Positions 10,280-20,635 of a stretch of 64,000 nt of DNA are shown here, in pieces. Below the pieces are notes generated by a model, which searched no databases, was not told the origin of the DNA, and saw nothing but the letters and a program-made list of their open reading frames with translations. Each line of letters starts with the position of its first letter. Positions within the stretch are counted from its first letter, which is position 1. Source of the stretch: Bidens hawaiensis (Eukaryota; Streptophyta; Magnoliopsida; Asterales; Asteraceae); contig JAIQDT010006472.1 in NCBI GenBank assembly GCA_021521415.1, positions 62,001-126,000 of the forward strand. The letters are read 5' to 3'. Made by a program: the position numbers and the translations under genes.

Positions 10280-12835
10280 ATGGCTAATCAGGCTACGTTT
10301 AAGTTTGTGGACACACATAACATAGTTGGACATTTGTTTGATCCACCATTGGCCCACAAGGAATTCAAGTCTATGATTGTCGGCCTCAACACTTGCAGGA
10401 TTTCTCACGCATTACGAGAAAACCCTGTCATTTGCAGAAAGATGATCACTGATTTTTGGAATAATACCTCAATCAATCCTCGAGGAGCAGATGGAGTTGT
10501 GTCGATTGACTCCAAAGTTCAGAATAAGCCAGTCGTCATCACAGAGACTATTATAAGGGATGTGCTTTTGTTTGGTGATCAACCTGATCACCCGACAGAA
10601 TACTCTGTTGCTGCCGTCTCTGAGATTATTACCAGGATGGGTTATGAGGGTGCTTATCCTCCAGCAATCAAGAAACTATTTCACCCCATACCGGAGGTTT
10701 TTGATTCATACGTTCTTCACATACGTGTCAGGAAGAAAGGGGGGATCTAACGAGATCAGTCATACTCAGATGTCTTCTATTGTTACTCTGATCATGGATT
10801 GGAATTACAACTATTCCAAGTTCGTTTTTAATGAAATGATGAGCAATCTGAAAGGGAAGAAGAAAGAGATGCTCCTCATGTATCCCAGATTTCTGCAAAT
10901 GATTTTTTGACTCTCACTACACCGACCTTGTCAAATATGTTGATACACTGGACATGAAGTCAATGGGACCCAACACCTTTGGGTTAATGAAGCAGTCCAG
11001 GAAAGGCTCCAAGATTGTCTATAATGGCCTCAATGCTCTGGAAAAGTTTGGTAAATTTGCTGAGACTGAAGCTGTACCAGTTACAGCTCAAATTGTCGAT
11101 GAACATGTGACACCTGTTCAAAGGCAGTCTGCTGCATTCGAGATCAGTTCAGATGAAGAAGAAGAGACAGAACACCGTGAAAAGGATACTGCTCTGACTG
11201 ATTAGCAATTAAGAGATTTTGAAGCTTTCAAAGAATTATTACAGTCAACCGTTCTGAAGCCTCCTCAGGCAGTTGTTGTAAATGAAGAAGTTGATATCCC
11301 TGAGGAACCAGCCGCTGATCTCATTCCACGAAAGCGCAGAAAGAAAGATCCGAGATCGGGCGTGCTGGTTCGTGAAACTGAAACAACAACCACAACACCA
11401 GTAACAACAACCACTAGCCTACAGCAACAATCACAACCTGAGTCACAAGCTCCAGAGACTCAAGTTGAACCATGTTCATCCACTGCAGAGCCACTGACTC
11501 AAGATCAGATGCTTGATGACATTGCTCGTGATTTTGATTTTGAGTTAGATATTCCATCCACTGATAAGGCTACTATGCCATACACTGATGTTGCTTCTGG
11601 ATCTTCTGGCCCGTCCAATCTGGGTCAGTCAGGCTCAAATGTTTCCGAAAAGGTTGCTCAGATTCTGGCTATGCAAGAAAGATATTTGCTAGATAAAGGC
11701 AAGGGAGTGGTGCTTGAAGATGCTCCCGTTGATGTGCAAGCTCTTCAACGTAGAGTCTTTGTACTTGAACAAGATTCTGTCATGAAAGATGTGCGTATTC
11801 AAGAACTGGAAGCCAGTAACTCTGATAAGGACTCCAAGATCAAAGAGCTTCAGTTCAACATGGGAGAGTTAACTGCTGTTTATCTAGACCTCCAACAAAA
11901 ACTCGTTCAGAAGTTTGGAGATGAATTCAAGAGCAGTAATGATGTGACTTCAAAGATGCCAAACGTTGATCAAGGTGGTAGCACTTTTGTTCGTTCTTCT
12001 GAAAGTATAAATGAATCCGAGACGCTGAAACAGTATCTATCTGAACCTCCACTAACCAAAGAAAAGTCGGATAGAATTCAGAAGAAGCTGCTGGTGATGA
12101 AAAACTCCAATCAGAATGTTGAATCATCCGATCACCCAGACAGATTCGTTGTTACTCTTCAAAAAGGCTTTTTGGATAAGTATGGAGATCGTTCTGGAGT
12201 TGTGTCATGGGTTTTTGATGCTGAAAAGAACATGTGGTGGGTTAAACGGAAGTCCGGAACCACTTGTACTATAATAAGATGAAAGATTTTAGTTCTTGGA
12301 CTAAGGTGGATCTCAATGATTTGATAACTCCTCATTCCACAATCCAACAAATGATAAATGTGGTAGGGATTTCTGGAACTTTCTGAGAAATCAAGTTGAC
12401 AAAGGTTTTCCAAAGATGCCAACTGCAGACTCATTCTTGAAGAAAGCAAAGGGGGTCGTGGATCTGAAGACAGGAAAGACAATGGTCAACGTCATGTGGC
12501 CTGCTACAAAGAAAGTCACTCGTATTCCTGTGCCTAAAGCTATTCCAGATGGTACTCTGGATAATATGAGATTCTGGATGTATGACAGTGAAACTACTAC
12601 CGTGGTTGTTCGTCTACAGAAGGGCAAAGGGTAGTTTAGATTTGTTGACCCACGAGATCTGCTGAAGCTTGGAGAGAAAGACATCAAGACACTCAATGCA
12701 TTTCAGATACTTGCCGACCCGATTTTTGAACCGGTTGCAAAAGAATATACAAGCATGGTGGCTTCTGTTATCCGATGCAAATTTTGGGCAGGTGGTTTGA
12801 AAGACGCTGACATCGATTATATGGAGCATGATTGA
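10280..12835 (+). pseudogene. copia third ORF (env-position protein), frameshifted
   Basis: Start ATG at 10280 follows an acceptor-like AG. Readable pieces are 10280-10750, 10745-10910, 10954-11205, 11206-12282 and 12416-12835. I place frame changes near 10745 (G run), 10905 (T run), 12270 and 12385. In-frame stops are at 11203 and 12632. The N-terminal piece (motifs DTHNIVGHL, VICRKMITDFW, MGYEGAYPP) resembles a family found downstream of pol in Asteraceae copia elements. The middle is Gln/Thr/Ser-rich with an acidic block and a possible coiled coil around 11740-11920. The C-terminal part has WWVKRKSG, DLKTGKTMVNVMWPA and FRFVDPRDLLKLG. The stop at 12833-12835 lies just before the PPT. Function is unknown. 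No transmembrane segment is evident, so env is a positional label only. Confidence 0.7.
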
Positions 12836-12850
12836 GAACCAAGCTACAAA

Positions 12851-12863
12851 CCAAGGGGAAGAT
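12851..12863 (+). promoter_or_regulatory. polypurine tract of the copia element
   Basis: CCAAGGGGAAGAT directly precedes the 3' LTR start TGTTGGG at 12864. It would prime plus-strand cDNA synthesis. Confidence 0.8.
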
Positions 12864-13198
12864 TGTTGGGCCTAGTTATTTGGTTTGTACTTAGTATGTT
12901 TATTTTGTTTGGGCTGTGTTTGTAAACCGAGATCCATTTAGATCTCGGTGGGCTTTTGGTTAGTATTGGGCTTGAGTGGTTTGTTCCCTATATATATAGA
13001 ATGCATTGTATAGGGTTATGGTTGTTCGTTCACTGGGAATTTTGGCCGTCTAAGGGTTATCATAGACGAGCATTGTATTGTTAGTGCTTAAGCACCTGAC
13101 GTTAATATTAACGTGTGTTTTGAAGCCATTTGTGTGTTTTACGTGTTTGTGTTTGTTATTGTTCTTGAATTATCTAGCGTTGGATTTCCGCACCAACA
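12864..13198 (+). repeat. 3' LTR of the copia element (335 bp)
   Basis: It begins TGTTGG and ends CCAACA, a perfect 6-bp inverted terminus. It has a TATA-like TATATATATAGA near 12990 and a hairpin ACCGAGATC...GATCTCGGT at 12926-12949. The following CCTAG would be one target-duplication copy. Confidence 0.88.
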
Positions 13199-13773
13199 CC
13201 TAGATTGTTGATATCATATTTGTAGTGATCCAGATTCGGGACTTACACCGTCTTAGTAACCGGAGCCCTATTCGCTTGGCGAAGGTAAACCGACAATTTT
13301 AGTCGTTCTAATCAATGCCCGATTCGCTTGGCAACGATTCATTGGCACACTAGCACGATTTGGTTATATACATGGTTTGTTAAGGTTTGATTGATTATTA
13401 CCACATAGATTGGTTTGCGCTTTTAACACTCATCATTTATATATATATATATATTGTTGTTGTGACAAAATCTGGTGATCATCTCATTCAATATGTGTTG
13501 TTGACAAACTCCATTCTCTACGCATATGCAGGATGATTTGTATTGAAGATTGAAGTTGGAAACTTAGACAAGACCTTAGGATATAAACAAGATAATCATT
13601 ATTTGAGCTTACATTCATGTATTTAAATTGTTTGTTCTATTTGGATATTGTGTGTATTTATTTTCAATAAAATAATTAATTAGATATTTTCACATTATAT
13701 GTATGATAGTATCTTCGAGCTGTGAACAATTGGATCACGCCCCGTCATTTCCGCCTTAGGTTGGGGTGTGACA
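13199..13773 (+). mobile_element. Ty3/gypsy LTR 3' fragment (Tekay/Del type)
   Basis: The segment ends CCGCCTTAGGTTGGGGTGTG ACA at 13773, closely matching the end of the G1 LTR (GCCTTTGGTCGGGGTGTTAC A). Internal TGCAGGATGATTTGTATTG and two copies of GATTCGCTTGGC-like sequence support LTR or 3' untranslated origin. No primer site follows, so it is a solo or 3' LTR remnant. The copia element may have inserted into it; its 5' part is not in view. Confidence 0.72.
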
Positions 13774-14207
13774 ATTGTCTTCTTTTTCCGGCAAGTGGCG
13801 GCGGTGGTGAATCAATGTTTCCGTCGTCTTCTCCATTTTCTGGCAAGTGGTGGTGATGGTGGTGAATCAATGGTGGAATGAAATGGATTTAATTTTTTTT
13901 TTCAAAAAACTCACGAAGGAGACTATTTTGTTTTGAAATCTCACGGGTAAGACGAATTTTCTTTGAAATCCCATGGGTCAAACGGTTTCCTTTGAAATCT
14001 AATGGGTGGGGGTCAACATCTTTACACGTGTCACTATTTTATTGGGGGACGAAAATCATCGGCGGGAAACCAAATGTCACGGCGGAGATAAATTTCGGTG
14101 GATTATTAATAAAAGTTTTGAAACTTGTGGCCTATTTTGAGACTCTCTCTCCTCAAATAGCCTATTTATTTTATTTTAGGAATTTTCCCTAAAACTTATT
14201 CTTTTAA
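13774..14207. other. intergenic sequence with short degenerate repeats
   Basis: No gene is supported. About three units related to TTTGAAATCTCACGGGTAAG occur at 13930-14010. A CCGGCAAGTGGCGG / CTGGCAAGTGGTGG pair is near 13790-13850. Confidence 0.5.
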
Positions 14208-14388
14208 ATGTTACAACAATCAGCAGTGGTTTTCCAAAACCAACAAGAATTGATCTTTAATAATCATTTCAAAACCAGTAACCAAAACAATCTTGATGGT
14301 TTTTTCTTGGAACCACACTTAACGTTACACCTTCCAATCCATGCAACAACAATCATTCATCTCGAAATTAAGACCCCATTTTGCTGCC

Positions 14389-14396
14389 TATAAATA
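14389..14396 (+). promoter_or_regulatory. TATA box of small gene 1
   Basis: TATAAATA lies 88 bases before the ATG at 14484. The same position in copy 2 holds the degenerate TACAAATA. Confidence 0.65.
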
Positions 14397-14483
14397 ATAA
14401 ATAACACCATCTATGCACTGCATCCTCGTTCATAACTCACTTTAATTAATTTAGTAAAATTAAGCTTATAACTTCACCCATCA

Positions 14484-14783
14484 ATGGCTAGTTGGTTTTC
14501 ATGGCTCTACCAAGGGATCAAAAAATTTGCAGGGGGAGTGTCACGTTTTCTGAAAGATGCAAGGGAAGTGCTTATTGCAGGCATTTCAAGGCTCTACCAA
14601 TGTGTTAAAATAATTGCAGTGAAGTTGCTACGTTTTGTGAAACATGCAATGAAAGTGATTATTTCTTTTGCTTGCAAAGGAAGTGTCGTGTCTTACATTG
14701 TTGTCATGGTACTAAAAAATGCTAATGTTTTATCTCCTGTGGTTGCTAGTTTAGCGGCTCGTGTGTTGGAGGCTTTCGTGTAG
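14484..14783 (+). CDS. small cationic two-repeat membrane-type protein, copy 1 (99 aa)
   Basis: I do not recognise the family. The ORF has a TATA box 88 bases upstream, an A-rich leader and an ATG in CATCAATGGCT context. The protein has two diverged repeats of about 27 residues: FSWLYQGIKKFAGGVSRFLK from residue 5 and ISRLYQCVKIIAVKLLRFVK from residue 33. Each would form a basic amphipathic helix. A hydrophobic C-terminal half follows, with LSPVVASLAARVLEAF. There is no obvious cleavable signal peptide. A paralogue lies 5.36 kb downstream at 19844 on the same strand with matching promoter and flanks. Conservation of the frame in both copies supports real coding. A membrane-active or defence role is only a guess from composition. 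Confidence 0.68.
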   Translation: MASWFSWLYQGIKKFAGGVSRFLKDAREVLIAGISRLYQCVKIIAVKLLRFVKHAMKVIISFACKGSVVSYIVVMVLKNANVLSPVVASLAARVLEAFV

Positions 14784-15839
14784 TTGCGGTGGACATTGGG
14801 TTTTTGATGCTTGTAATGTTCTTGTTTGCTGGATTTAAATGGAATGTAACCTTGTATTTCTTTGCTACTTGTCTTGTTTTTGTAATGTTTTATCCATCAA
14901 CTAGAAAGGGTTTTGTAATTGTTTAGTATACTTACTTTTAATATTTTTTTTACTGCCAGCAAACGAAAACCAACTCAGGCAAGAAGCTTGGAGCCAAAAG
15001 TAAAAAATGATGTATGGAAAAACAATTTCAAAGAGAAGTTTAAGAAATCAAAATTACACCATTTCTCTTCTTGATTTAAGGGCGGGATGTTTTCTCGGTA
15101 TTTCATCAACCAAAAGAATGTTAGCCTTGATATATGAAATTACATTTTTTAACCGTTTGATTGCATCAACTTTTAATATTTGTCAGAAATTATAGATCTT
15201 ATATTTGTAATAATATTTTTTGTACTAGCGAACGTAGATCTTATATTTACCTTTTTTTAAATAAAAATACTATCCAGGCCGATTAAAATGAATACTGGGC
15301 TGGATGTAGCAGTGGACTCACTTGTGAATAGTAATTTGCCATAAAAGGAGCCCAATGTTTCTCAAAATTAGTTGGATAATCAAATTAAAAAGATTTCTTC
15401 GGATCCAATTCAGGAGCCCATAACACTTGGTTTTTATCCTCCAAATATTTACACAATCGGAAAGGTTGTTAAGTTGAATGCCATTTTATGAAGAACTATA
15501 GAGAAGTCTAGAAGGAATTTATTGTGAAGGTCTAGGGATCAAATCACGGTATCACCTGACTTAATCTCTGAGACATGCGATTTACCTCCCTCTTATTGGT
15601 TGTGGGATCAAACGGTGAGGACATACAATGGTGGCGTACATGATCTTAAAGAAGTGTATAATCACTGTAGATGCCATTTTATGGTGATATAATACATTAT
15701 AAGTTAAGGTGAAAATTTACAAGCTAGTATGATCTCTTTGAAGGCATAAGAACAACATATATTGCTACAAGCAAATATGAGCGAGCAATCAAGATTACTT
15801 ATTACTTCTGTCCTTGGATTTTTGGGGATTTACTACTTA
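14784..15839 (+). other. 3' flank of small gene 1
   Basis: This holds the duplicated flank to about 15400. Beyond that lies A/T-rich sequence with a possible decayed LINE segment. No gene is supported. Confidence 0.5.
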
Positions 15840-16045
15840 TCTCCTTTGGTTGGTATTAGAAAAAAAATTAGAATATTTGAGAACGATGTTTTTTGGGGAG
15901 GAGATGAGGAAATACGGAGATAGCATTGGGCTAAGTAGAATTATGTTTTGGCCGATAAATCAAAAAAGGGGTTCGGTATTGGTAGTTTGAAATATTTTAA
16001 TCTTGTTTTGTTATCTAAATAGAGATGAAGATTCACTAACAATCC
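15840..16045 (+). mobile_element. L1-type LINE fragment (reverse transcriptase C-terminal region)
   Basis: One frame reads RKKIRIFENDVFWGGDEE, then, after a stop, HWAK and NYVLADKSKKGFGIGSLKY, typical of plant L1 elements (FFWGG...KGGLGIGSL...). Several stops interrupt it. Confidence 0.7.
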
Positions 16046-17640
16046 AACAGGGTTCTAAAGGTGATTTATGGCTCGGAACTTGAAATTGTTTTGACACAAG
16101 TTTTCAAGCTAAAAGACGTCGATATGAAATTTGTGACGCCTCATTGCATCTATAAAAATGATATCAAAATGCAAAAAACTACATGGTTAAAATTCTAGTT
16201 GAAATGTGCCTAGTCAATTATTACTTTTTCGTGTTAAGTAGCAACCATTATTTGGCAATTTTATAAATGTAGAATTCAAAACTGGAGCGGCTAGTGACTC
16301 CACGAGGGAGATCTCGTAATTTACTGGCACATGAGATATACAACAAGCATGTACATCAATAACACAAATAGATGATATTACATCTGTAACTCAAATTTCC
16401 TTGTGGATAATGGTGGCTCGATGTCTTGAACTAACATAATTCGGCTTGGGTTCTTCGTCTCGTGTAGCGATGACCCAAATCTTCATGTTCTTGGATCTGA
16501 TTCCGGTCCCACTTTTATGTTATGAAAGTGAGATTATGTTCATGCCTAGATATAAGGAATATAGTGTGGCTGTGTGAGAGTTTATTTGCCTCTTGTGGGA
16601 GGAGAGCTTCTTATTTGTAGGAAGTGACTTGGGCTTAAACCCTATTAGACCAGCCTCTTCACAGGCTTACCCTTATAATTAGGCCCACTTCGGTTGAGTT
16701 TACATGTGGGCCTTATCCCGTTCATAAGTGCCCCAGTCTAGTATGATATAGAGCACAACAATATTATGCTAGACTTATATAGTCCTTTAGTCCTCCGAGT
16801 GACGAACATGTAGCATTTCAAGTAAATAAGATGATACCTCAGTTGGAACACATGATATTCTGTTTACATGGCCCTTGACTCGGATAATTCTTATATGGAC
16901 GAAACATTTTTGGAATGGTCCTTGACCCACTCCTCTTGATAGTTTAATTTGAGATTTTTAGATTATTTTTTAGGACATTTTTATGCACCTTGGCTATTTT
17001 TAGATCAAGTTATAGTACATTGCGTACCTCTTGATTCTTGTGTTCCCGTTATACTTTGTTAGAACACCTTTTTGACATCTTTTGTGTCTTATTTGTGAGA
17101 ATTTTATTCTCTTTTTGGTTGTTCCTTTTGTTTATGGGTAAAACCTTTGTCTTAGAACTTTTTAGGATATTGTGGAAATGTCGCCCCCTTTTTCTGAAGA
17201 TTCTTTAATCAAGGTACTCTTTAAGAACATTTTTCCTAAAAGCATGTAAGCTTCTTAGACTTCTCGTGTCCTTTCTAAACAAAAGAAAATGCGTACTTAT
17301 TATCTAAGAATGCTTTGAGCATTCCTCCATCTAGAGAGAATATACGTTCCATAGTGTCCCTTTATCCAAAAGATTCTCCCACATTGTGTGGGGCACATAT
17401 TTGTAGGCGTGGCTCATAGCCCATAATAATATAATGCACAAATTTTGTTTGTAGAGATATTTGTATCAATGGCTTTTGTCTGCTTTTAGCTAGGGTCTGA
17501 TGCTTGAATGGGGTTTTAGCGTATCTTTGGGTTGTGAGAATCTTATAGTGCTATCCAAGAGGTTCTTACAAAGTTTGAGTTTCTGGTTCAATCATTTGGG
17601 ATCATCTTAGTGATTTTGGGATTAAACCCAGAAATTGAAA
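16046..17640. other. unassigned A/T-rich sequence
   Basis: I see no gene. Stretches near 16450-16740 look like a decayed TE (phrases such as TTAGGCCCACTTCGG), but I cannot name it. Confidence 0.4.
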
Positions 17641-18833
17641 AACCAATGTTTTTTGACAAGGGATTGCGTGAGGCGATCGAGGACATTGTAGTTTGTGGAG
17701 GTCCTTTCTTTGGAGACCTCTAATGGCGACTTGCTTCCTTACCCATTAAGAATGGGGGTTTGGGGTTGTATTCGGCAGTAGAGGCTTCCTCTTATGCGTT
17801 TGTGGCCTCGAGAGCCCAATCGTGGGTGCTTCAGGATCACATTTTGCGAGACAGTGGTATATGTGGGATGGATTTTGATTATTCTTGTGCTCTGGCTTGT
17901 CTTCGTGATATGATTCCAAGCTTCGATTTTAACAGTTTCTCTAACAAAGAGACCGCCCCCTCTAAAGCCCAGCATGCATTGGCGAGCACTCTTTTTAGTA
18001 AAATTGTTCACGACATGGAGTCACACTTTAACATGATAAGCAGACAAAAAGCCATTTTTGAGTGTCTACAAGCACCACATGCTCAAGATTTTCTTTTTGC
18101 TATCTCTATAGATGGGTTAGGCCAGCATATGTCTCCAGTGGAGTATCGTAGTATCCATAAGTATCGCCTTATGATTCCTCTATTTCCAGTTGATGAGATA
18201 TGTCCTGTTTGTCGTAAAGCGTGTTTAGACTCATATGGGGAGCACGCGGTGCACTGTAAAGAGCTCCCGGGGTTCAAGTACCGACACGATCTGGTTAGGG
18301 ATGTGCTCTTTGATATATTCAGGCGAGCTGGAATTTCTGTTAAGAAAGAAGCACCTGTGAATTTCCTGACTGACCCGTCGGAGGGAAGATCATCTCTTCG
18401 ACCGGCTGACATTTTGGTGTTTGGATGGATAGGAGGGAAACACGTGTGTGTGGATTTAACAGGGGTTTCTCCTTTGGTGGGCTTAGGGAGTAATGGTTTC
18501 GCGGTCGGTCAAGCCGCATTAAAAGCTGCTTCAGGTAAGGTGACAAAACATGAAAAGGCGTGTCTTGACAACCAACATGTATTTATTCCTTTTGCTTTTG
18601 ACACTTTTGGTTTCCTCGCGCCTGAAGCTGTGGAGCTACTTACCCGTATTCAGCGGGTCATGCATAGTAATGTTATGACTCCAAGATCAGCAAATATAGT
18701 TTTTAAAAGATTGGGTTTTGCGATTCAAAAGGGGGTAGCGGCGCAGCTTGTTGCCCGCTTGCCTTCTGTTTCGATGTAATCCAATAAACAATCCTATATT
18801 ATAGAAGCAATAAAATTTTATATAAAAAAAAAA
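17640..18833 (+). pseudogene. non-LTR retrotransposon 3' part: RT tail, zinc finger and endonuclease-like domain
   Basis: Upstream codons from about 17658 read FDKGLREAIEDIVVCGGPFF, then a TAA near 17731, then WRLASLPIKNGGLGLY. This matches a plant non-LTR element family I know by pattern (LPIKLGGLG...). The long open stretch 17760-18779 (339 residues from a TTG codon) has a CCHC motif at C148, C151, H162 and C166, then RHDLVRD and a KKEAP...RPADILV...VCVDLTG block. E197, D217 and D232 suit a PD-(D/E)xK endonuclease. The ORF ends at 18779 and an A-tract at about 18824-18833 marks the 3' tail. The catalytic RT core is missing. The open frame could be chance, recent insertion or exaptation. Confidence 0.72.
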
Positions 18834-19539
18834 TGCTTAATCTTTTTCAACCGTCGCGATATTCTTGTATCTTACTCTTAATGTATGAATGCAAATGAGG
18901 TATTCATCGTTTTTGACTGATGACTAAGGAGTAAATGTAAGAGGTAAATGAAAGAGCATTCGATGTTGTATTCATCTTCTGTTTCTTCTTTAGGGTATAT
19001 ATTGAAGGGAGAGGGCTTTGTCTAGCTCTTCATCAATATGACTTGTTCAGACCTGCTGATATTTGATATGATTTTATCCTATACAAATGCTTGCTTTCCA
19101 TGACACTTTTTCTAGAGATTCGGTCCAAGACTCAGTGGAGAAAAATGTGCCTGATTTTAACAATAAATGCTTTTAACCATGGAGTGGGTCTTTGTATCCA
19201 TTTGATTGCGGGCTTGCGGATGATTGCGGGGTACCTCGTCAATAAGAAATTGGCCATATCCTATACAAATGCTTGCTTTCCATGACAACTTTAGATATAT
19301 TGTGTTTTATTATTTATTTCTAATGAAATTTACATGATATTTTGTTTGATAGCTTTTTTTTTTCTATATGACCCGACCCGACCGAATGGTCAAAACGAAC
19401 CAAAAAAATTATATGCTGATTAATGCCCTTGAACAGTCGAAACGCACCAAAAAAAAATTTATATAGCGATAGTAAACGGAAAAAAAAATTTCCGACCCCT
19501 TCACTGCACCCATTAGAAAAAAAAATTAATAATAATACA
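18834..19539. other. intergenic sequence between LINE and small gene 2
   Basis: No gene is supported. It contains the 30-bp direct repeat pair described separately and A-rich runs near 19450-19530. Confidence 0.5.
19076..19287 (+). repeat. perfect 30-bp direct repeats flanking 152 bp
   Basis: The sequence starting ATCCTATACAAATGCTTGCT is identical for 30 bp at 19076-19105 and 19258-19287. Confidence 0.9.
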
Positions 19540-19756
19540 ATAATCACTATTGATACGTGGTTTTTCAAAACCAATAAGAAATCTTCTATAATTATTTACA
19601 AACCAATAAGAATTAATCTTTAGTAATCATTTTCAAAAGCAATAACCAAATCAATCTTGACAGTTTTTTCTTGGAACCACACTTGACCTTACACCTTCCA
19701 TGCAACAACAATCATTCATGTGGCATGCATGGAAAGAGACCCCGTTTTGCTACGCC

Positions 19757-19764
19757 TACAAATA
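19757..19764 (+). promoter_or_regulatory. degenerate TATA box of small gene 2
   Basis: TACAAATA stands at the position of TATAAATA in copy 1, 80 bases before the ATG. The change may weaken this promoter. Confidence 0.5.
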
Positions 19765-19843
19765 ACCCTATCTATGCACCATCCTTTTTCTTAACTCACT
19801 AAAATTTTGTAAACTGTAAAAGCCTTTTTAACTTCATTCATCA

Positions 19844-20176
19844 ATGGCGAATTGGTTTTCAAGGCTCTACCAAGGGATTAAAAATACCGCAGGCAAAGTT
19901 ACGCGTTGTATAAAACATGCCATGAATAATTGTTTTTCAAGGCTCCACAAAGGGATTAAAAAAGTTGCAAGTAAAGTGTCACATTTTATGAAACACGCAA
20001 TGGAGGTGGTTACTTCTTTTGTCCGTAGGAATCTTTATATTATCAGGGTTGTGTCTCCCATTTTCATGGTTCTTGATATGGCTTTTGTTTTATCTCCTCA
20101 GGTTGCTTTAGCCGCTCTTTTGTTATTAGGGGTTCTTGTGGTTGTGGTTGCGGTTGCGGTTGCGGTTGCCAGTTGA
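19844..20176 (+). CDS. small cationic two-repeat membrane-type protein, copy 2 (110 aa)
   Basis: Paralogue of the 14484 gene, family unknown to me. The two repeats are clearer here: FSRLYQGIKNTAGKVTRCIK from residue 5 and FSRLHKGIKKVASKVSHFMK from residue 32, each followed by HAM. They are Lys/Arg-rich and amphipathic. The C-terminal half is strongly hydrophobic, with VVSPIFMVL and VLSPQVALAALLLLGVLV, ending in a Val-Ala run. That run is encoded by a GGTTGC hexanucleotide repeat that copy 1 lacks. The start ATG is fixed by homology with copy 1 (MANWF versus MASWF). Membrane insertion of the C-terminus is inferred from hydrophobicity. Location and role are unknown. Confidence 0.68.
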   Translation: MANWFSRLYQGIKNTAGKVTRCIKHAMNNCFSRLHKGIKKVASKVSHFMKHAMEVVTSFVRRNLYIIRVVSPIFMVLDMAFVLSPQVALAALLLLGVLVVVVAVAVAVAS

Positions 20177-20635
20177 GTTTATGTCTTTATGGTGATCACA
20201 CTTGATAACGAATAGTCGTTTGAAACTAAGTCTCGATGAAAAAATAGCTAGTTTGCTTATTTACTATGTAATATTGTCCCTGTTTTACCTGCTGGAATTA
20301 AATGGAATTTTGTTTCTAACGTTGTTTTTACTGTTTTATATATGTATCACTTTGGAAAGGTTTTTTAATAGCTAGCTTAATGTATATGCTTACTTTTTCA
20401 TATTTTCTTTAAACTGTGAATATATTAAAACCGACTCATGAAAGAACCTTGAAGCCAAAGTAAAAAAGTAACATGAAAATACAAACACAAAGAGAAGTTT
20501 ATGTAATTGTTTGCTTGATAATCACCCAAAAGAATATTAACTTTGACAAGTTACATTTTTAACAGTTTGAATGCGTTAAACTTTAATATTTTTCAGAAAA
20601 CAGTTTTTGACTTTTTCGACATGTATTAATGAAAA

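Larger units (their letters stand above)
6704..13198 (+). mobile_element. Ty1/copia element, 3' portion, interrupted by G1
   Basis: Plus-strand order is reverse transcriptase (from mid-domain), RNase H, a 2.1 kb region with repeats, a decayed third ORF, a polypurine tract and a 335-bp 3' LTR. The reading frame enters directly from the G1 LTR boundary, so the 5' LTR, gag, protease and integrase must lie left of G1, outside the window. A third ORF between pol and the 3' LTR is typical of SIRE/Maximus-like copia elements; lineage assignment is inference. All coding parts are broken. Confidence 0.88.
14208..15400 (+). repeat. small-gene segmental duplication, copy 1
   Basis: Promoter, gene and 3' flank align by eye with 19540-20635 and 21918-21990. 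A shared promoter block is CTTGGAACCACACTTaACgTTACACCTTCC (variable bases in lower case), and a shared 3' block is AAAGAGAAGTTTA. The distal flank (15115-15400) also aligns with 52290-52570. Confidence 0.8.
19540..20635 (+). repeat. small-gene segmental duplication, copy 2
   Basis: It aligns with 14208-15240 through promoter, gene and flank. The flank is broken by the inserted element at 20636-21917 and resumes at 21918. Confidence 0.8.
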
